Below, one piece after another: positions 45,576-55,480 of a stretch of 64,000 nucleotides of DNA. A model generated the notes under the pieces. It was not told the origin of the DNA. It did not search any database and saw nothing but the letters and a program-made list of their open reading frames with translations. Each line of letters opens with the position of its first letter. Position 1 is the stretch's first letter. The stretch covers positions 1 through 64,000 of the forward strand of contig CACHUY010000002.1 of NCBI GenBank assembly GCA_902583295.1, in the 5' to 3' direction. Made by a program: the position numbers and the translations under genes. This DNA comes from an uncultured Pelagibacteraceae bacterium (GTDB lineage Bacteria > Pseudomonadota > Alphaproteobacteria > Pelagibacterales > Pelagibacteraceae).

Positions 45576-46193
45576 ATGAATATAGAGATCAAAAAGTCAG
45601 TAAAACCGGTAAATTATATTGATGCCATTAATATTATGGAAGAAAGATTAGAGCAAATATTTAATAATAAAAAGAATGATTTGATTTGGACCTTAGAGCA
45701 TGAGGAAATTTACACTGCTGGAACTAGTTACAGCAAAAATGACATTATTGATAATTCGATAAAAATCATTCAGACCAACAGAGGTGGAAAGATTACTTGT
45801 CATGGTCCTGGACAATTAATTTTTTACTTTGTTTTAGATTTAAGAAACAAAAAAGATATTAGAAAATTTATTAATTCTATTGAAAAAACAATTATAGAAA
45901 CCTTAAAAACTTTTAATATAGAGACATTTGCTGATAAAGATAACATTGGGATCTGGTATAATGAAAACGGTAAAGTAAAAAAAGTTGCAGCTATTGGAGT
46001 AAGAGTGAAAAAATGGATTGCTTATCACGGTTTTGCTATAAATATAGACAATAATTTAGATCAATATAAAAAAATTATACCTTGTGGTATAAAAGATAAA
46101 GGAATAACAAATCTCAGAAAAATTAAAAATAAAGATTATTCAAAATTGGGAGATTTATTAATAGAAAAATTTATTTCAAACCTGAGAAACTAA
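45576..46193 (+). CDS. lipB: Octanoyltransferase (lipoate biosynthesis)
   Basis: LipB transfers octanoyl from ACP to the lipoyl domains of dehydrogenases and the glycine cleavage H protein. The 205-residue protein has [16 protein letters not shown], the active lysine in [15 protein letters not shown], and the catalytic cysteine in [14 protein letters not shown]. The 3' end overlaps the end of rluC on the other strand by 23 bases. lipA is not in the window. Confidence 0.95.
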   Translation: MNIEIKKSVKPVNYIDAINIMEERLEQIFNNKKNDLIWTLEHEEIYTAGTSYSKNDIIDNSIKIIQTNRGGKITCHGPGQLIFYFVLDLRNKKDIRKFINSIEKTIIETLKTFNIETFADKDNIGIWYNENGKVKKVAAIGVRVKKWIAYHGFAINIDNNLDQYKKIIPCGIKDKGITNLRKIKNKDYSKLGDLLIEKFISNLRN

Positions 46194-47088
46194 GTCTTTT
46201 TGTTTTCAGTAAATTTCTAAAATAGTCAGGTAATATAGCTGTATAAGTGTGTTTAACATTATTAATGATAAATTTTATCTGATATGAGTGTAGCATTAAA
46301 TTTTTATTAATGCCTCTAGTAGAATTTGATAATCTATATTTAATATCTCCAAAAATTGGATAACCTAACGCATACAATTGTTTTCTTAGTTGATGCTTAC
46401 GACCAGTTATTGGCTTTAGTTCGACTAAACTTGCCTCAGAATTTTTGTCAAGTACTTTGTATAATGTTTTAGCTTTTTCTATAATTTTTTTTTCCCCATC
46501 ATATCTAATTAAATCATTATTCCATTCACCAGAATCTTTAACAAGTTCACCATGACAAATAGCTAAATAAGTTTTGTGAACTTTCCTTAGTCTAAATAAA
46601 GAAGTTAATAATTGTGCACTTTCTCTATTTTTTGCCATAATAAATACTCCAGATGTATCTTTGTCTAAACGGTGAACCGAAAATGGTTTTGTGCCTTGGA
46701 AGATTTCACTTTTAGAAAAAATATCAACAAGGTTTTTTTTCGATTTAGTTCCACCTTGAACTGATATTCCAGAAGTTTTATTTAATACTACAAAATTTTC
46801 ATTATTATCAATTATTTGATCTTCATTTGATTTTATAACTTCCTTGGATGGTTCAAATTTAATTTTTTTTTGTACAATCGTCTCTTTGAATTCGATATTA
46901 AATAAATCAATATTATCTTTTGTGCTAATTTTATGTGAACTTTTAATTTTTTTTTTATTTAATTTAATTTTACCTGAACGTAAATATTTTTCTATTAGTC
47001 CTTGGGGTATCTTTCCAAAATTAAACCTGATCCATCGATCAATTCGCATATCATTACACGTTGAGTCAACGATGTAAGACTTTTTCAT
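46171..47088 (-). CDS. rluC: RluC/RluD-family ribosomal large-subunit pseudouridine synthase
   Basis: This RluA-family enzyme isomerises uridines in 23S rRNA. The 305-residue protein has an N-terminal S4 RNA-binding domain ([34 protein letters not shown]) and the catalytic motif [12 protein letters not shown], followed by [10 protein letters not shown] and [12 protein letters not shown] subclass is inferred from length and the S4 domain, and is not certain. It starts 10 bases upstream-facing of rplQ in the same direction (downstream of the alpha operon). Confidence 0.9.
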   Translation of the reverse strand: MKKSYIVDSTCNDMRIDRWIRFNFGKIPQGLIEKYLRSGKIKLNKKKIKSSHKISTKDNIDLFNIEFKETIVQKKIKFEPSKEVIKSNEDQIIDNNENFVVLNKTSGISVQGGTKSKKNLVDIFSKSEIFQGTKPFSVHRLDKDTSGVFIMAKNRESAQLLTSLFRLRKVHKTYLAICHGELVKDSGEWNNDLIRYDGEKKIIEKAKTLYKVLDKNSEASLVELKPITGRKHQLRKQLYALGYPIFGDIKYRLSNSTRGINKNLMLHSYQIKFIINNVKHTYTAILPDYFRNLLKTKRLSFSGLK

Positions 47089-47098
47089 AACTCTAAAT

Positions 47099-47539
47099 TT
47101 ATGCTGATGCTTGTTTTTCTACAGCCTTTGGTGCTTCTTTAGTTGTGTCTTTTTTTGGTTTATCTACTCTTTTGGCTTCTAGATCTCTATCAATAAATTC
47201 AATTATTGCCATTGGTGCATTATCACCATATCTAAATCCAGACTTGATAATTCTAGTATATCCGCCTTTTCTGTTTTCGTATCTTTTAGATAGTGTTTTT
47301 TTTACTTTATTAGCAGACTTAATATCTTGAAGTTGAGAAACCAACATTTTAGTTGTTTGTAAAGTTTCCTTCTTTCCCAAAGTAATAATTTTATCTGCTT
47401 GAGGTTTTAAAAATTTAGCTTTTGGCAAGGTAGTTTTAATTTGCTCATATTTTATTAAAGAGTTAAGCATGTTTTTTAATAGAGCTTTTCTATGTTCAGA
47501 AGTTCTGTTTAACTTCTTATTAGCCATTTTGTGTCTCAT
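47099..47539 (-). CDS. rplQ: 50S ribosomal protein L17
   Basis: The 146-residue protein starts [28 protein letters not shown], the unmistakable L17 start, and continues with QIKTTLPKAKFLKPQADKIITLGKK. Its C-terminal 25 residues are an extra Lys/Ala-rich tail (KPKKDTTKEAPKAVEKQ) as in other alphaproteobacteria. It is the last gene of the rpsM-rpsK-rpoA-rplQ operon, and its start shares a base with the rpoA stop. Confidence 0.98.
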   Translation of the reverse strand: MRHKMANKKLNRTSEHRKALLKNMLNSLIKYEQIKTTLPKAKFLKPQADKIITLGKKETLQTTKMLVSQLQDIKSANKVKKTLSKRYENRKGGYTRIIKSGFRYGDNAPMAIIEFIDRDLEAKRVDKPKKDTTKEAPKAVEKQASA

Positions 47540-48567
47540 TAGATGGCTTCCTCCAATTTTTTAGACATTTCTGCAATATTGTCTGGTGGCCAGTTAGGTA
47601 TTTCCATGCCTAGATATAATGACATTCCAGTTAGAACTTCTTTAATTTCATTTAAAGATTTTCTTCCAAAATTAGGAGTTCTCAGCATTTCGCCTTCAGA
47701 TTTTTGAACTAAATCTCCAATGTAAATAATATTATCATTTTTTAAACAGTTCATAGATCTAACAGATAGTTCTAACTCATCTACTTTTCTTAATAAATTT
47801 TTATTGAATTCAGGTTCTGTAGAAACTTCTTTCACTGGAGCTTCAACAGGTTCATCAAAGTTAATAAACATTTTTAGTTGATCTTGGAAAATTCTTGCCG
47901 AATAAGCAACAGCATCCTCAGCTGATATAGATCCGTTAGTTTCAACTTCCATAATTAGTTTATCATAATCAAGTGCTTTTCCTTCTCTCGCAGTACTTAC
48001 AGAAAATGATACTTTTTTTACCGGACTGTAAAGAGAGTCAATAGCAATTAATCCTAGCGGTGGCTCCTCTGGCTTATTAAGATCAGCGGGCACATAACCT
48101 TTTCCAGTATTAACATTCATTTCCATGTGAAAAGAAGTTTTTTCGTCAAGATTACAAATTACTAACTCAGGATTTAATATTTCAACATCAGCTACAGGTG
48201 CAATATCAGATGCTTTAATTTCACCTGGTCCTTTAGCGTCTAGAACTAATTTTTTTGTACCTTCTGAATTACATTTTAAGGCTAAAGATTTAACGTTTAA
48301 AACAATATCAGTAACATCTTCTCTAACACCTTTAATTGATGTGAATTCATGTAAAACACCGTCTATTTGTATTGATGTAACTGCTGCTCCTCTTATAGAA
48401 GAAAGTAAAATTCTTCTAAGTGAATTTCCTAAAGTCAGGCCATAGCCTTTTTCTAATGGTTCAGCAACTATTTTTGCATGAGTTAAGTCATCACTTATTT
48501 GTACATCTAGTTTTGATGGCTTAATTAATGACTTCCAATTTTTTATATTGACATTTTCAACTTCCAT
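47539..48567 (-). CDS. rpoA: DNA-directed RNA polymerase subunit alpha
   Basis: RpoA dimerises to nucleate RNA polymerase assembly and contacts promoter UP elements. The 342-residue protein has the N-terminal domain ([26 protein letters not shown], about residues 45-70) and the C-terminal HhH domain ([15 protein letters not shown]...[12 protein letters not shown]). The linker (residues about 230-255) is Glu/Pro-rich. It follows rpsK with overlapping stop/start. Confidence 0.98.
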   Translation of the reverse strand: MEVENVNIKNWKSLIKPSKLDVQISDDLTHAKIVAEPLEKGYGLTLGNSLRRILLSSIRGAAVTSIQIDGVLHEFTSIKGVREDVTDIVLNVKSLALKCNSEGTKKLVLDAKGPGEIKASDIAPVADVEILNPELVICNLDEKTSFHMEMNVNTGKGYVPADLNKPEEPPLGLIAIDSLYSPVKKVSFSVSTAREGKALDYDKLIMEVETNGSISAEDAVAYSARIFQDQLKMFINFDEPVEAPVKEVSTEPEFNKNLLRKVDELELSVRSMNCLKNDNIIYIGDLVQKSEGEMLRTPNFGRKSLNEIKEVLTGMSLYLGMEIPNWPPDNIAEMSKKLEEAI

Positions 48568-49016
48568 TAAACTCTCCTTTTTTTTGGTGGTCTAGTCCCA
48601 TTATGAGGCATGGGTGTAGTGTCCTTAATAGACAAAATTTTAAATCCTCTGGCTTGTAAAGCTCTCAAAGCAGTTTCTCTACCTGATCCTGGTCCTTTTA
48701 CCTCAACAGATAAAGTTTTCATTCCATACTCTAGTGCTTTTGAAGCAGCGGAGTCTGCAGCAATCTGTGCAGCATAAGGAGTAGATTTTCTTGATCCTTT
48801 AAAACCTTTTTGTCCGGCTGAAGCCCAAGATATTACATTGCCATTTGTGTCAGCTATTGAAATTATTGTGTTATTAAAAGTTGATTGCACATACGCAATT
48901 CCATTTAAAATGTTCTTTTTAACTTTTTTCTTTTTTGAATAAGAGCTTTTTGCACTCTTCTTTGAAGATTTCTCGACCTTCTGATCGTTATTTTCAATTT
49001 TATCAGATTTTGCCAT
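48567..49016 (-). CDS. rpsK: 30S ribosomal protein S11 (N-terminal extension)
   Basis: The S11 core begins at [25 protein letters not shown] and has [33 protein letters not shown] and ends [11 protein letters not shown]. The N terminus carries about 20 extra residues ([18 protein letters not shown]) rich in Lys and Ser, making it 149 residues against a usual 129. No ATG nearer the core removes this extension, so it appears to be genuine. Confidence 0.97.
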   Translation of the reverse strand: MAKSDKIENNDQKVEKSSKKSAKSSYSKKKKVKKNILNGIAYVQSTFNNTIISIADTNGNVISWASAGQKGFKGSRKSTPYAAQIAADSAASKALEYGMKTLSVEVKGPGSGRETALRALQARGFKILSIKDTTPMPHNGTRPPKKRRV

Positions 49017-49018
49017 TA

Positions 49019-49402
49019 CTATTTTTTAGTTGGTGTTAATTTTTTTCCAGCAATTGCTATCGCTTTCCCTTTTCTTGTTCTTGCATTACATCTTGTTCTT
49101 TGACCTCTAACTGGTAATTTTTTTCTATGTCTGGTTCCTCTATAACAAGCTAGATCGATTAATCTTTTTATGCTGAGTGAATAATCTCTTCTAAGATCTC
49201 CTTCAACTTTAAAATTTTGGTCGATATACTCTCGTATTTTTAATATTTCATCGTCAGTAAGCTCGTTGACCCTTTTTGCTTTTGGGATTTCAAGTGAAGA
49301 ACAAATCTGATTAGAAAATTTATCTCCTATTCCATAGATATAGGTAAGTCCAATGTGGACAAGTTTGTTCTGTGGAATATTTATACCTGCGATACGAGCC
49401 AT
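49019..49402 (-). CDS. rpsM: 30S ribosomal protein S13
   Basis: This 127-residue protein starts [26 protein letters not shown] and has [33 protein letters not shown], both diagnostic. It contacts tRNA and bridges the subunits at the head of the small subunit. It is the first gene of the alpha operon here, with its own promoter-like sequence in a 55-base gap after adk. Confidence 0.98.
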   Translation of the reverse strand: MARIAGINIPQNKLVHIGLTYIYGIGDKFSNQICSSLEIPKAKRVNELTDDEILKIREYIDQNFKVEGDLRRDYSLSIKRLIDLACYRGTRHRKKLPVRGQRTRCNARTRKGKAIAIAGKKLTPTKK

Positions 49403-49425
49403 AAGTTTTGTGATAAATTGTGACT

Positions 49426-49453
49426 TTTATATAAGAAGATTAATCAAAGTCAA
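49426..49453 (-). promoter_or_regulatory. Putative promoter of the alpha operon (rpsM-rpsK-rpoA-rplQ)
   Basis: On the minus strand TTGACT (49453-49448) and TATAAA (49431-49426) are separated by 16 bases, about 24 bases before the rpsM ATG. Each hexamer differs from consensus at one position. It sits in one of the few real intergenic gaps of the ribosomal block, between adk and rpsM. Confidence 0.55.
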
Positions 49454-49457
49454 CGCC

Positions 49458-50021
49458 TTAAACATTGATAAAAGTGTCTATTTTATTGGTTATTTGTTCA
49501 ATTTCATCACTTCCATCAATTTCGCGGAAATTAGAATTTTTAGAATAGAAATCTAAAACTGGTTTAGTTGTTTCCATATAAGTGTCATATCTTTTTAAAA
49601 TTGTATCCAACTCATCATCTGATCTTTTTTCTAGGATTTTTCTTTTCTGTATTCTTTTGATTATTGTCTCTTTATTAACGTTAAGAAAAAAAACAAAATC
49701 AATCTTCTGATTTGATCTAGCAAGTAATAAGTCTAGATTTTTTGCCTGATTTATTGAACGTGGATAGCCATCAAATATTAATTTGTTTTTTTTTTGGGGA
49801 TCAAATACATGCTTTTCTAAAAGTTGATTAACAATAACATCACTAACAAACCTCCCATCATTCATTACATCAATAATTTTTATACCTATTTCCGAATTAT
49901 TTTTTATCTCTTCTCTTAAGATATCTCCTGTTGAAATTTGAAAATTACTAAGTTTTTTCACTAAATATTTAGCTTGAGTTCCTTTACCAGCACCCGGAGG
50001 TCCAAATAAAATTATATTCAC
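49458..50021 (-). CDS. adk: Adenylate kinase (GTG start, short-lid form)
   Basis: Adk equilibrates ATP, ADP and AMP. The 187-residue protein starts at a GTG directly after the secY stop and has the P-loop ILFGPPGAGKGTQ, QISTGDILREE, DGYPRSINQA and RSDDELDTILKRYDTY. The lid is short, without zinc cysteines, as in other alphaproteobacterial Adk. Between secY and rpsM is its normal place. The reading frame allows no ATG at the conserved N terminus. Confidence 0.96.
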   Translation of the reverse strand: MNIILFGPPGAGKGTQAKYLVKKLSNFQISTGDILREEIKNNSEIGIKIIDVMNDGRFVSDVIVNQLLEKHVFDPQKKNKLIFDGYPRSINQAKNLDLLLARSNQKIDFVFFLNVNKETIIKRIQKRKILEKRSDDELDTILKRYDTYMETTKPVLDFYSKNSNFREIDGSDEIEQITNKIDTFINV

Positions 50022-51302
50022 TTATCTACCAAATTTAGTTTTTTTTATTAATTGTTCGTACTGTGAACTCATCAATCTAGTTTGTATTTGTGTTACAGTA
50101 TCGATGGCTACTACTACAACAATTAAAATTGAGGCACCACCCAAATAAAAAGGAATAGGATAATTTGCAATTAAAAATTCAGGCATTAAACATACCAAAG
50201 TTAAATATAAAGCACCAATAGTAGTAAGTTTGGTAGAAATATTTTCAATATACATTGCAGTGCTTTCACCTGGTCTAATACCTGGAACAAACCCACCATA
50301 TTTTCTTAAATTTTCTGCCGTCTCTGTTGGGTTAAATGTTATAGAAGTGTAAAAAAAAGTGAAAAATATTATCCCAGATGCATAAAGTAACATATATAAA
50401 GGCTGACCTTGAGTGAAAAATGAGCTTAAATTTAAAAAAGTCTCATTATCTGAAAACGAAAAATTTGAAAAAGTCACTGGTAATAATAAAAGTGCAGAAG
50501 CAAATATAGCTGGTATTACTCCTGCTTGATTTATTTTTAAAGGTAAATGTGATGATTCTCCACCATACATTTTATTCCCCATTTGTCTCTTTGGGTAATT
50601 GATAAGAATTTTTCTAAGTGCTCTTTCCATAAATACAACAAACAATATTGTCAAAATCAGTAGAACAAAAATAGCTAATATCATAAATGTTGATACTGCA
50701 CCCGTTCTTCCAAGTTCAAAAGTAGTTACAAGAGCTCTAGGTATTTCTGCAACAATCCCTGCAAAAATTATCAACGATATACCATTACCAATTCCTCTTT
50801 GAGTAATTTGTTCACCTAGCCACATTAAAAATATAGTGCCGGCTACAATAGTTGTTACAGTTGTGATTTTAAAGAAAGCTCCAGGATTAATAACTAAATC
50901 TGCTGAAGACTCTAAACCAACTGATAATCCATAACCTTGTACAGTTGCTAACAAAACAGTTCCATATCTTGTAATTTGTGTAATTTTTGCTCTGCCAGTT
51001 TCACCCTGTGCTTTTAGATTTTTAAAATAATCAGATACACCAGTTAAAAGCTGTACAATAATTGCTGAAGAAATATATGGCATGATACCAAGAGCAAAAA
51101 TAGCCATTCGGCTAACAGCACCACCAGCAAATACATTAAACATTCCAAGTAATCCCTTTTGATTACCATCCATCATTATTTTTAATTGTTCTGGATCTAT
51201 ACCTGGAATAGGAACAAATGTTCCAAATCTATATACAGCAAGGATAAAAATAGTAAATATTATCCTATTTCGTAAATCAACTGTTGATGATGAAGCACTC
51301 AT
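50022..51302 (-). CDS. secY: Preprotein translocase subunit SecY
   Basis: SecY is the ten-helix channel of the Sec translocon. The 426-residue protein starts with RNRIIFTIFILAVYRFGTFVPIPGID and has ALGIMPYISSAIIVQLL, GIGNGISLIIFAGIVA, FYTSITFNPTETAENLRKYGGFVPGIRPG and a short cytosolic tail. It follows rplO after nine bases and precedes adk directly. Confidence 0.98.
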   Translation of the reverse strand: MSASSSTVDLRNRIIFTIFILAVYRFGTFVPIPGIDPEQLKIMMDGNQKGLLGMFNVFAGGAVSRMAIFALGIMPYISSAIIVQLLTGVSDYFKNLKAQGETGRAKITQITRYGTVLLATVQGYGLSVGLESSADLVINPGAFFKITTVTTIVAGTIFLMWLGEQITQRGIGNGISLIIFAGIVAEIPRALVTTFELGRTGAVSTFMILAIFVLLILTILFVVFMERALRKILINYPKRQMGNKMYGGESSHLPLKINQAGVIPAIFASALLLLPVTFSNFSFSDNETFLNLSSFFTQGQPLYMLLYASGIIFFTFFYTSITFNPTETAENLRKYGGFVPGIRPGESTAMYIENISTKLTTIGALYLTLVCLMPEFLIANYPIPFYLGGASILIVVVVAIDTVTQIQTRLMSSQYEQLIKKTKFGR

Positions 51303-51311
51303 ATCAATTAA

Positions 51312-51764
51312 CTATTTTTTTAGTTGAATAGATCCACCAATTTTTTCAAGTTTTTCTATTGCGGACTTTGAGGCTAAATCTGCTTCAATATTAATTTTAT
51401 CCTTAACTTCACCTGTACCTAAAATCTTAAGTTTTTTTGAATTCTTGTTTATTAATTTTAACTTCTTTAATAATTCAGAATTAAGCACTTCGTTAGGATT
51501 TATATTTTTCTTATCAATATATGATTGAATTTTTTCTAAATTTAAAATTGCTACTAGATCTTTTGAAATGGGATTAAATCCTCTTTTTGGTAACCTTCGA
51601 TACAGTGGCATTTGACCACCTTCAAAACTTTTAATAGCAACACCGGATCTTGATTTTTGACCTTTAACTCCTCTACCAGATGTTTTACCTTTGCCAGAAC
51701 CAATACCTCTACCAACTCTAATTTTAGATTTATTTATCTTTTCTCTATTATTTAAACTAATCAT
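51312..51764 (-). CDS. rplO: 50S ribosomal protein L15
   Basis: The 150-residue protein has the Gly/Arg-rich N terminus [24 protein letters not shown] and [18 protein letters not shown], the L15 signature. It sits between rpsE and secY. The start codon shares one base with the rpsE stop, leaving no space for rpmD (L30), normally found between them. Confidence 0.98.
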   Translation of the reverse strand: MISLNNREKINKSKIRVGRGIGSGKGKTSGRGVKGQKSRSGVAIKSFEGGQMPLYRRLPKRGFNPISKDLVAILNLEKIQSYIDKKNINPNEVLNSELLKKLKLINKNSKKLKILGTGEVKDKINIEADLASKSAIEKLEKIGGSIQLKK

Positions 51765-52279
51765 TATCCTCTTTTTTCAACTATTTCTGAAATTTTCTTA
51801 TTTCTTATTGCAGATATTTGTTTGGGTGAACTTTGTTTCAACAAAGCTTTCATTGTAGCTCTAATAACATTATGTGCATTAGAAGTACCCATTGATTTAG
51901 CCACAATATCTTTTACACCTAAAACTTCACAAACAGCTCTAACAGGTCCTCCTGCAATAATACCTGTTCCTTTTGATGCTGCTCTTAAAACAATTCTGCC
52001 AGAACCATCTTTTGCCTTAACATCATGATGTATAGTTCTGCCTTCCCTAAGGGGAATATGAGTAAGTTTTCTTCTAGCCATTTCATTAGCTTTTTTTATT
52101 GCATCTGGAACTTGTTTCGCCTTTGCATGAGCTATTCCAATTTTTCCAGCTTGATTGCCAACTACGACTAGTGCTGAGAAACCAAATCTTCTTCCACCTT
52201 TCACAACTTTAGTAATTCTATTTATGTGAACTAATTTTTCCAGTATATCGTCATTTTTTTTATCTTTAAAATTTTCCAT
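51764..52279 (-). CDS. rpsE: 30S ribosomal protein S5
   Basis: S5 helps translational fidelity. The protein begins [41 protein letters not shown], with the usual S5 domain and the [15 protein letters not shown] loop. The ORF track starts at 52297 inside rplR; the ATG at 52279, just after the rplR stop, is preferred, giving 171 residues. Confidence 0.97.
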   Translation of the reverse strand: MENFKDKKNDDILEKLVHINRITKVVKGGRRFGFSALVVVGNQAGKIGIAHAKAKQVPDAIKKANEMARRKLTHIPLREGRTIHHDVKAKDGSGRIVLRAASKGTGIIAGGPVRAVCEVLGVKDIVAKSMGTSNAHNVIRATMKALLKQSSPKQISAIRNKKISEIVEKRG

Positions 52280-52280
52280 A

Positions 52281-52637
52281 TTAAAATTCCATTCCATTTT
52301 CTCTTAAGGTTTCAGCAAAAGCTTTTACTCTTCCATGATACTTATAAGAACCCCTATCAAAATAGATTTTGGTTATATTTTTTTCTTGGGCCTTTTTTGC
52401 CAATTTTTGTGCCACCAGTTTTGATAGTTCGGTTTTGTTAACTTTTTCTTTAGATTTAAGATCTTTTTCAACTGAAGATGCGGACAATAAAGTTACTTTT
52501 TTAATATCATCAATTATTTGAGCCGAAATGTTTTTTGCTGATCTAGAGATGCTTAATCTGAACCTATCGTTTCCAGCAACTCTTTTAACCTTATTGCTTA
52601 CTCTAAACCTTTTTCTAATACTTGTGTTTAGTTTCAT
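52281..52637 (-). CDS. rplR: 50S ribosomal protein L18
   Basis: L18 binds 5S rRNA. The 118-residue protein starts [26 protein letters not shown] and ends [21 protein letters not shown], both characteristic. It is coupled to rplF (TAATG). Confidence 0.98.
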   Translation of the reverse strand: MKLNTSIRKRFRVSNKVKRVAGNDRFRLSISRSAKNISAQIIDDIKKVTLLSASSVEKDLKSKEKVNKTELSKLVAQKLAKKAQEKNITKIYFDRGSYKYHGRVKAFAETLRENGMEF

Positions 52638-53176
52638 TATTTTTTCTTTCCTTCTTTTTTAAGAACATATTGGCCTTTTTCTCTTATTCCCTTACCTTTA
52701 TAAGGTTCTATTTTTCTCAAGGTTTTAATTTTAGATGCAACAGCACCAACAAGTTGCTTGTCTGATCCTGTAATTTTTAAAGTTGTTTGTTTTTCAACTG
52801 CAATTTTAATCCCTTCAGGTATATCGAAATCAATCTCATGGCTATATCCTAGTTGTAAGTTTAATTGATTGCCCTTGAGAGCAGCCCTATATCCTACACC
52901 AACTAATTCTAAAATTTTTTCATAACCAGCACTCGAGCCTATAACAGCATTATTAATTAAGCTTCTGTTCATACCCCAAAGTCTTTTTGAATTTTGATCA
53001 ACTTTTTTAGGTTTGATTGATATTTCTTTTCCCTCTTTGATATCTAAATTAAACATATCAAGATCAATATTAATTGATTTTTTACCTAATGGACCCTCAA
53101 TATTGATAATATTGCCAGCTAAAGCAACTTTTACTTTTTCAGGGATTGTTATATTTATTTTACCTATTTTAGACAT
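52637..53176 (-). CDS. rplF: 50S ribosomal protein L6
   Basis: The 179-residue protein has the two L6 domains, with [23 protein letters not shown] and the C-terminal [30 protein letters not shown] as landmarks. It is coupled to rpsH (stop/start overlap) and rplR. Confidence 0.98.
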   Translation of the reverse strand: MSKIGKINITIPEKVKVALAGNIINIEGPLGKKSINIDLDMFNLDIKEGKEISIKPKKVDQNSKRLWGMNRSLINNAVIGSSAGYEKILELVGVGYRAALKGNQLNLQLGYSHEIDFDIPEGIKIAVEKQTTLKITGSDKQLVGAVASKIKTLRKIEPYKGKGIREKGQYVLKKEGKKK

Positions 53177-53571
53177 TAAAATACCTTACAGATTATTTCT
53201 CCACCAACTTTTTGTTTTCTGGCATCGATATCTGTCATAACTCCTTTTGGTGTAGAGATTATAGCAATACCAAGTCCATTATTAATTTTTGGAAGACCGC
53301 TTGCACTTGAGAAAATTCTTCTTCCAGGCTTTGAAACTCTTTCAAAAGCACTGATAACTGGATTTCCTGAATGATATTTTAATTCTAATGATAAAGTAGG
53401 TTTCTTATCTTCAGAATTTATTTTGAAACCTTTTATAAATCCCTCATTTTTTAATATATCAGCAATTTTTGTTTTAAAATTAGAAGAAGGTAATTCTACT
53501 TTTTTATGATTTCTAGCTTGAGCATTTTTTACTCTTGCAATCATATCTCCTATTGGGTCACTTAAACTCAT
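53176..53571 (-). CDS. rpsH: 30S ribosomal protein S8
   Basis: S8 binds the central domain of 16S rRNA and, in many bacteria, represses the spc operon. The 131-residue protein starts MSLSDPIGDMIARVKNAQ and ends STPKGVMTDIDARKQKVGGEIICKVF, typical of the family. Confidence 0.98.
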   Translation of the reverse strand: MSLSDPIGDMIARVKNAQARNHKKVELPSSNFKTKIADILKNEGFIKGFKINSEDKKPTLSLELKYHSGNPVISAFERVSKPGRRIFSSASGLPKINNGLGIAIISTPKGVMTDIDARKQKVGGEIICKVF

Positions 53572-53582
53572 AATTATCCTTT

Positions 53583-53888
53583 CTACCAGCTAGATTTAAC
53601 TAGTCCTGGTATCTTTCCTTGTAATCCTAATTGTCTTAATGCAATTCTCGAAATTTTTAATTTTCTGTAAACTCCATGTGGTCTTCCTGTTATTTCACAT
53701 CTATTCATAACTCTGTTTTTTGCTGAATTTCTTGGTAATTTTGATAATTTTTGTTGTGCCTTGAACCTTTCTTCAAGTGTGATTTTTTTATCCATCACTA
53801 TTTTCTTCAAAGCTGCTCTTTTCTTGTAAAGCCTATCAGATAATTTAATTCTACTTTTATTTTTATTTACAGCGCTCAATTTAGCCAT
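53583..53888 (-). CDS. rpsN: 30S ribosomal protein S14 (zinc-free type)
   Basis: The 101-residue protein ends in RCEITGRPHGVYRKLKISRIALRQLGLQGKIPGLVKSSW, the S14 signature. It lacks the CxxC zinc motifs, so it is the long, zinc-independent form usual in proteobacteria. Confidence 0.98.
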   Translation of the reverse strand: MAKLSAVNKNKSRIKLSDRLYKKRAALKKIVMDKKITLEERFKAQQKLSKLPRNSAKNRVMNRCEITGRPHGVYRKLKISRIALRQLGLQGKIPGLVKSSW

Positions 53889-53890
53889 GT

Positions 53891-54445
53891 TTAGTTATCT
53901 CCTTTTTTTATAAATGGAAAATTCATTTTTTCTAGTAATGCAAAACTGTGTTCCTTATTAATTGCTTTAATTACAATTATTATATCTAGCCCTCTCACCT
54001 TATCAGCTCTATCAAAGCTAACTTCAGGAAAAATTATGTGTTCTTTGATGCCAAATGTGTAATTACCAAATTTATCAAATCCCTTTGTTGTCAATCCTCG
54101 AAAATCTTTAATTCTAGGTAAGGCAATATTAACTAATCTATCTAAAAACTCATACATTTTATTCTTTCTTAGGGTAACTTTTAAACCAGCATTAGATCCT
54201 TTTCTTGTCTTAAAATTAGCAACTGACTTTTTAAACTTTGTTGTTACCGGTTTTTGTCCTGTAATCTTGGCCATATCTTCTTCACAAGATTTTAAAATTT
54301 TTGCATCTGAAGCATCTAATCCAAGACCCATATTTAAAACAATTTTTTCTATTTTTGGTGTCATATAGATATTTTTAAATCCAAATTGATCTTTCAATGC
54401 TGGCTGAATTTCTTTATTGAATATTTCTTTTAATCTAGGAGTCAT
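53891..54445 (-). CDS. rplE: 50S ribosomal protein L5
   Basis: L5 binds 5S rRNA and contacts P-site tRNA. The 184-residue protein has PKIEKIVLNMGLG near the N terminus, then TGQKPVTTKFKKSVANFK and DFRGL near residue 120, all family features. It is coupled to rplX. Confidence 0.98.
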   Translation of the reverse strand: MTPRLKEIFNKEIQPALKDQFGFKNIYMTPKIEKIVLNMGLGLDASDAKILKSCEEDMAKITGQKPVTTKFKKSVANFKTRKGSNAGLKVTLRKNKMYEFLDRLVNIALPRIKDFRGLTTKGFDKFGNYTFGIKEHIIFPEVSFDRADKVRGLDIIIVIKAINKEHSFALLEKMNFPFIKKGDN

Positions 54446-54690
54446 TATTTTTTAGCCTCTTTTTTTTTAGCAGCTTTTTCATCAATTAATTTTAGATTTG
54501 ACAAATGAATAAAGCTTTCTTTTGGAAAAATGCCACCTTTTTTCTCTTTAGTTGTCTTGACATGTTTTTTAACCATATTAATTTCTTTTACTTTTGCTCT
54601 ATTATTTGCTCTATCAATTTCTATAACCTCGCCCTCTTTTTTTTTATCTTTTCCTGTCAAAACTCTCACTTTTAAACCCTTTTTAATCAT
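54445..54690 (-). CDS. rplX: 50S ribosomal protein L24 (short C terminus)
   Basis: The KOW motif ([27 protein letters not shown]) and the conserved [14 protein letters not shown]...[17 protein letters not shown] stretch identify L24. The protein is 81 residues long; relatives have about 100-105. The missing part is the C-terminal tail after the SNL segment, replaced by a short KKKEAKK run. Confidence 0.97.
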   Translation of the reverse strand: MIKKGLKVRVLTGKDKKKEGEVIEIDRANNRAKVKEINMVKKHVKTTKEKKGGIFPKESFIHLSNLKLIDEKAAKKKEAKK

Positions 54691-54691
54691 C

Positions 54692-55060
54692 TTATAAAAC
54701 CTCCGGTGCTAATGAAATAATTTTCATTTGACCTCTACTTCTTAATTCTCTTGTGACAGGACCAAAAATTCTAGTACCAACTGGTTCACCTTTGTCATCT
54801 ACTAAAACTGCTGCATTATTATCAAATTTTACTTTTGAACCATCGTTTCTGTGAATTCCTTTTTTTACTCTAACAACAACTGCCTTATGAACTGTACCCT
54901 TTTTGACTTTACCTTTGGGTATGGCTTCTTTAACAGCTATAACAATAGTGTCTCCAATACTTGCATATCTTCTTTTAGATCCTCCAAGAACTTTGATACA
55001 CTCAATTTTTTTTGCACCAGTATTATCAGCTACTTGTAATTCTGTTTGTACACCAATCAT
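54692..55060 (-). CDS. rplN: 50S ribosomal protein L14
   Basis: The 122-residue protein has the family start [27 protein letters not shown] and the closing [22 protein letters not shown]. It binds 23S rRNA at the subunit interface. The start shares a base with the rpsQ stop (TAATG), and it is one base from rplX. Confidence 0.98.
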   Translation of the reverse strand: MIGVQTELQVADNTGAKKIECIKVLGGSKRRYASIGDTIVIAVKEAIPKGKVKKGTVHKAVVVRVKKGIHRNDGSKVKFDNNAAVLVDDKGEPVGTRIFGPVTRELRSRGQMKIISLAPEVL

Positions 55061-55296
55061 TATTTTGTATTCTCCATTACTTGAAATTTTTTATTTTTTG
55101 AGAAAGGCTTACTTTCAACTATTGATACTTTATCACCAGTCTTAAATTTGTTATTTTCATCATGAGCATTATAGTTTTTTCTAACCCTAATTACTTTTTT
55201 AAGCACAGGATGTGAATACTTTCTCTCAACCATAACCGTAACAGTTTTATTTGGCTTATCACTTATAACTACACCTGTTAATATTTTTTTAGGCAT
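55060..55296 (-). CDS. rpsQ: 30S ribosomal protein S17
   Basis: The 78-residue OB-fold protein starts [34 protein letters not shown], a clear S17 signature. Its start overlaps the rpmC stop by eight bases. Confidence 0.98.
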   Translation of the reverse strand: MPKKILTGVVISDKPNKTVTVMVERKYSHPVLKKVIRVRKNYNAHDENNKFKTGDKVSIVESKPFSKNKKFQVMENTK

Positions 55297-55480
55297 TTAT
55301 TTTTCCTTTTAATATAGTTTTTAATCTTGCAATTGTTTTTCTTGTTTCTCCAATTTTTGCTGGGTTTGTTATTTGTGAATTCATTTTTTGAAATCTAAAA
55401 TTAAAAAGATCTTTTTTAAGTTTTTCAATATTTTTCAAAACTTCGTCTTTTGATAATTTTTTTATTTCTTGTTTTTTCAT
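55289..55480 (-). CDS. rpmC: 50S ribosomal protein L29
   Basis: The 63-residue helical-hairpin protein has the L29 pattern LKKDLFNFRFQKMNSQITNPAKIGETRKTIARLKTIL. L29 lies at the nascent-peptide exit. It is coupled to rplP on one side and rpsQ on the other. Confidence 0.96.
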   Translation of the reverse strand: MKKQEIKKLSKDEVLKNIEKLKKDLFNFRFQKMNSQITNPAKIGETRKTIARLKTILKGKINA

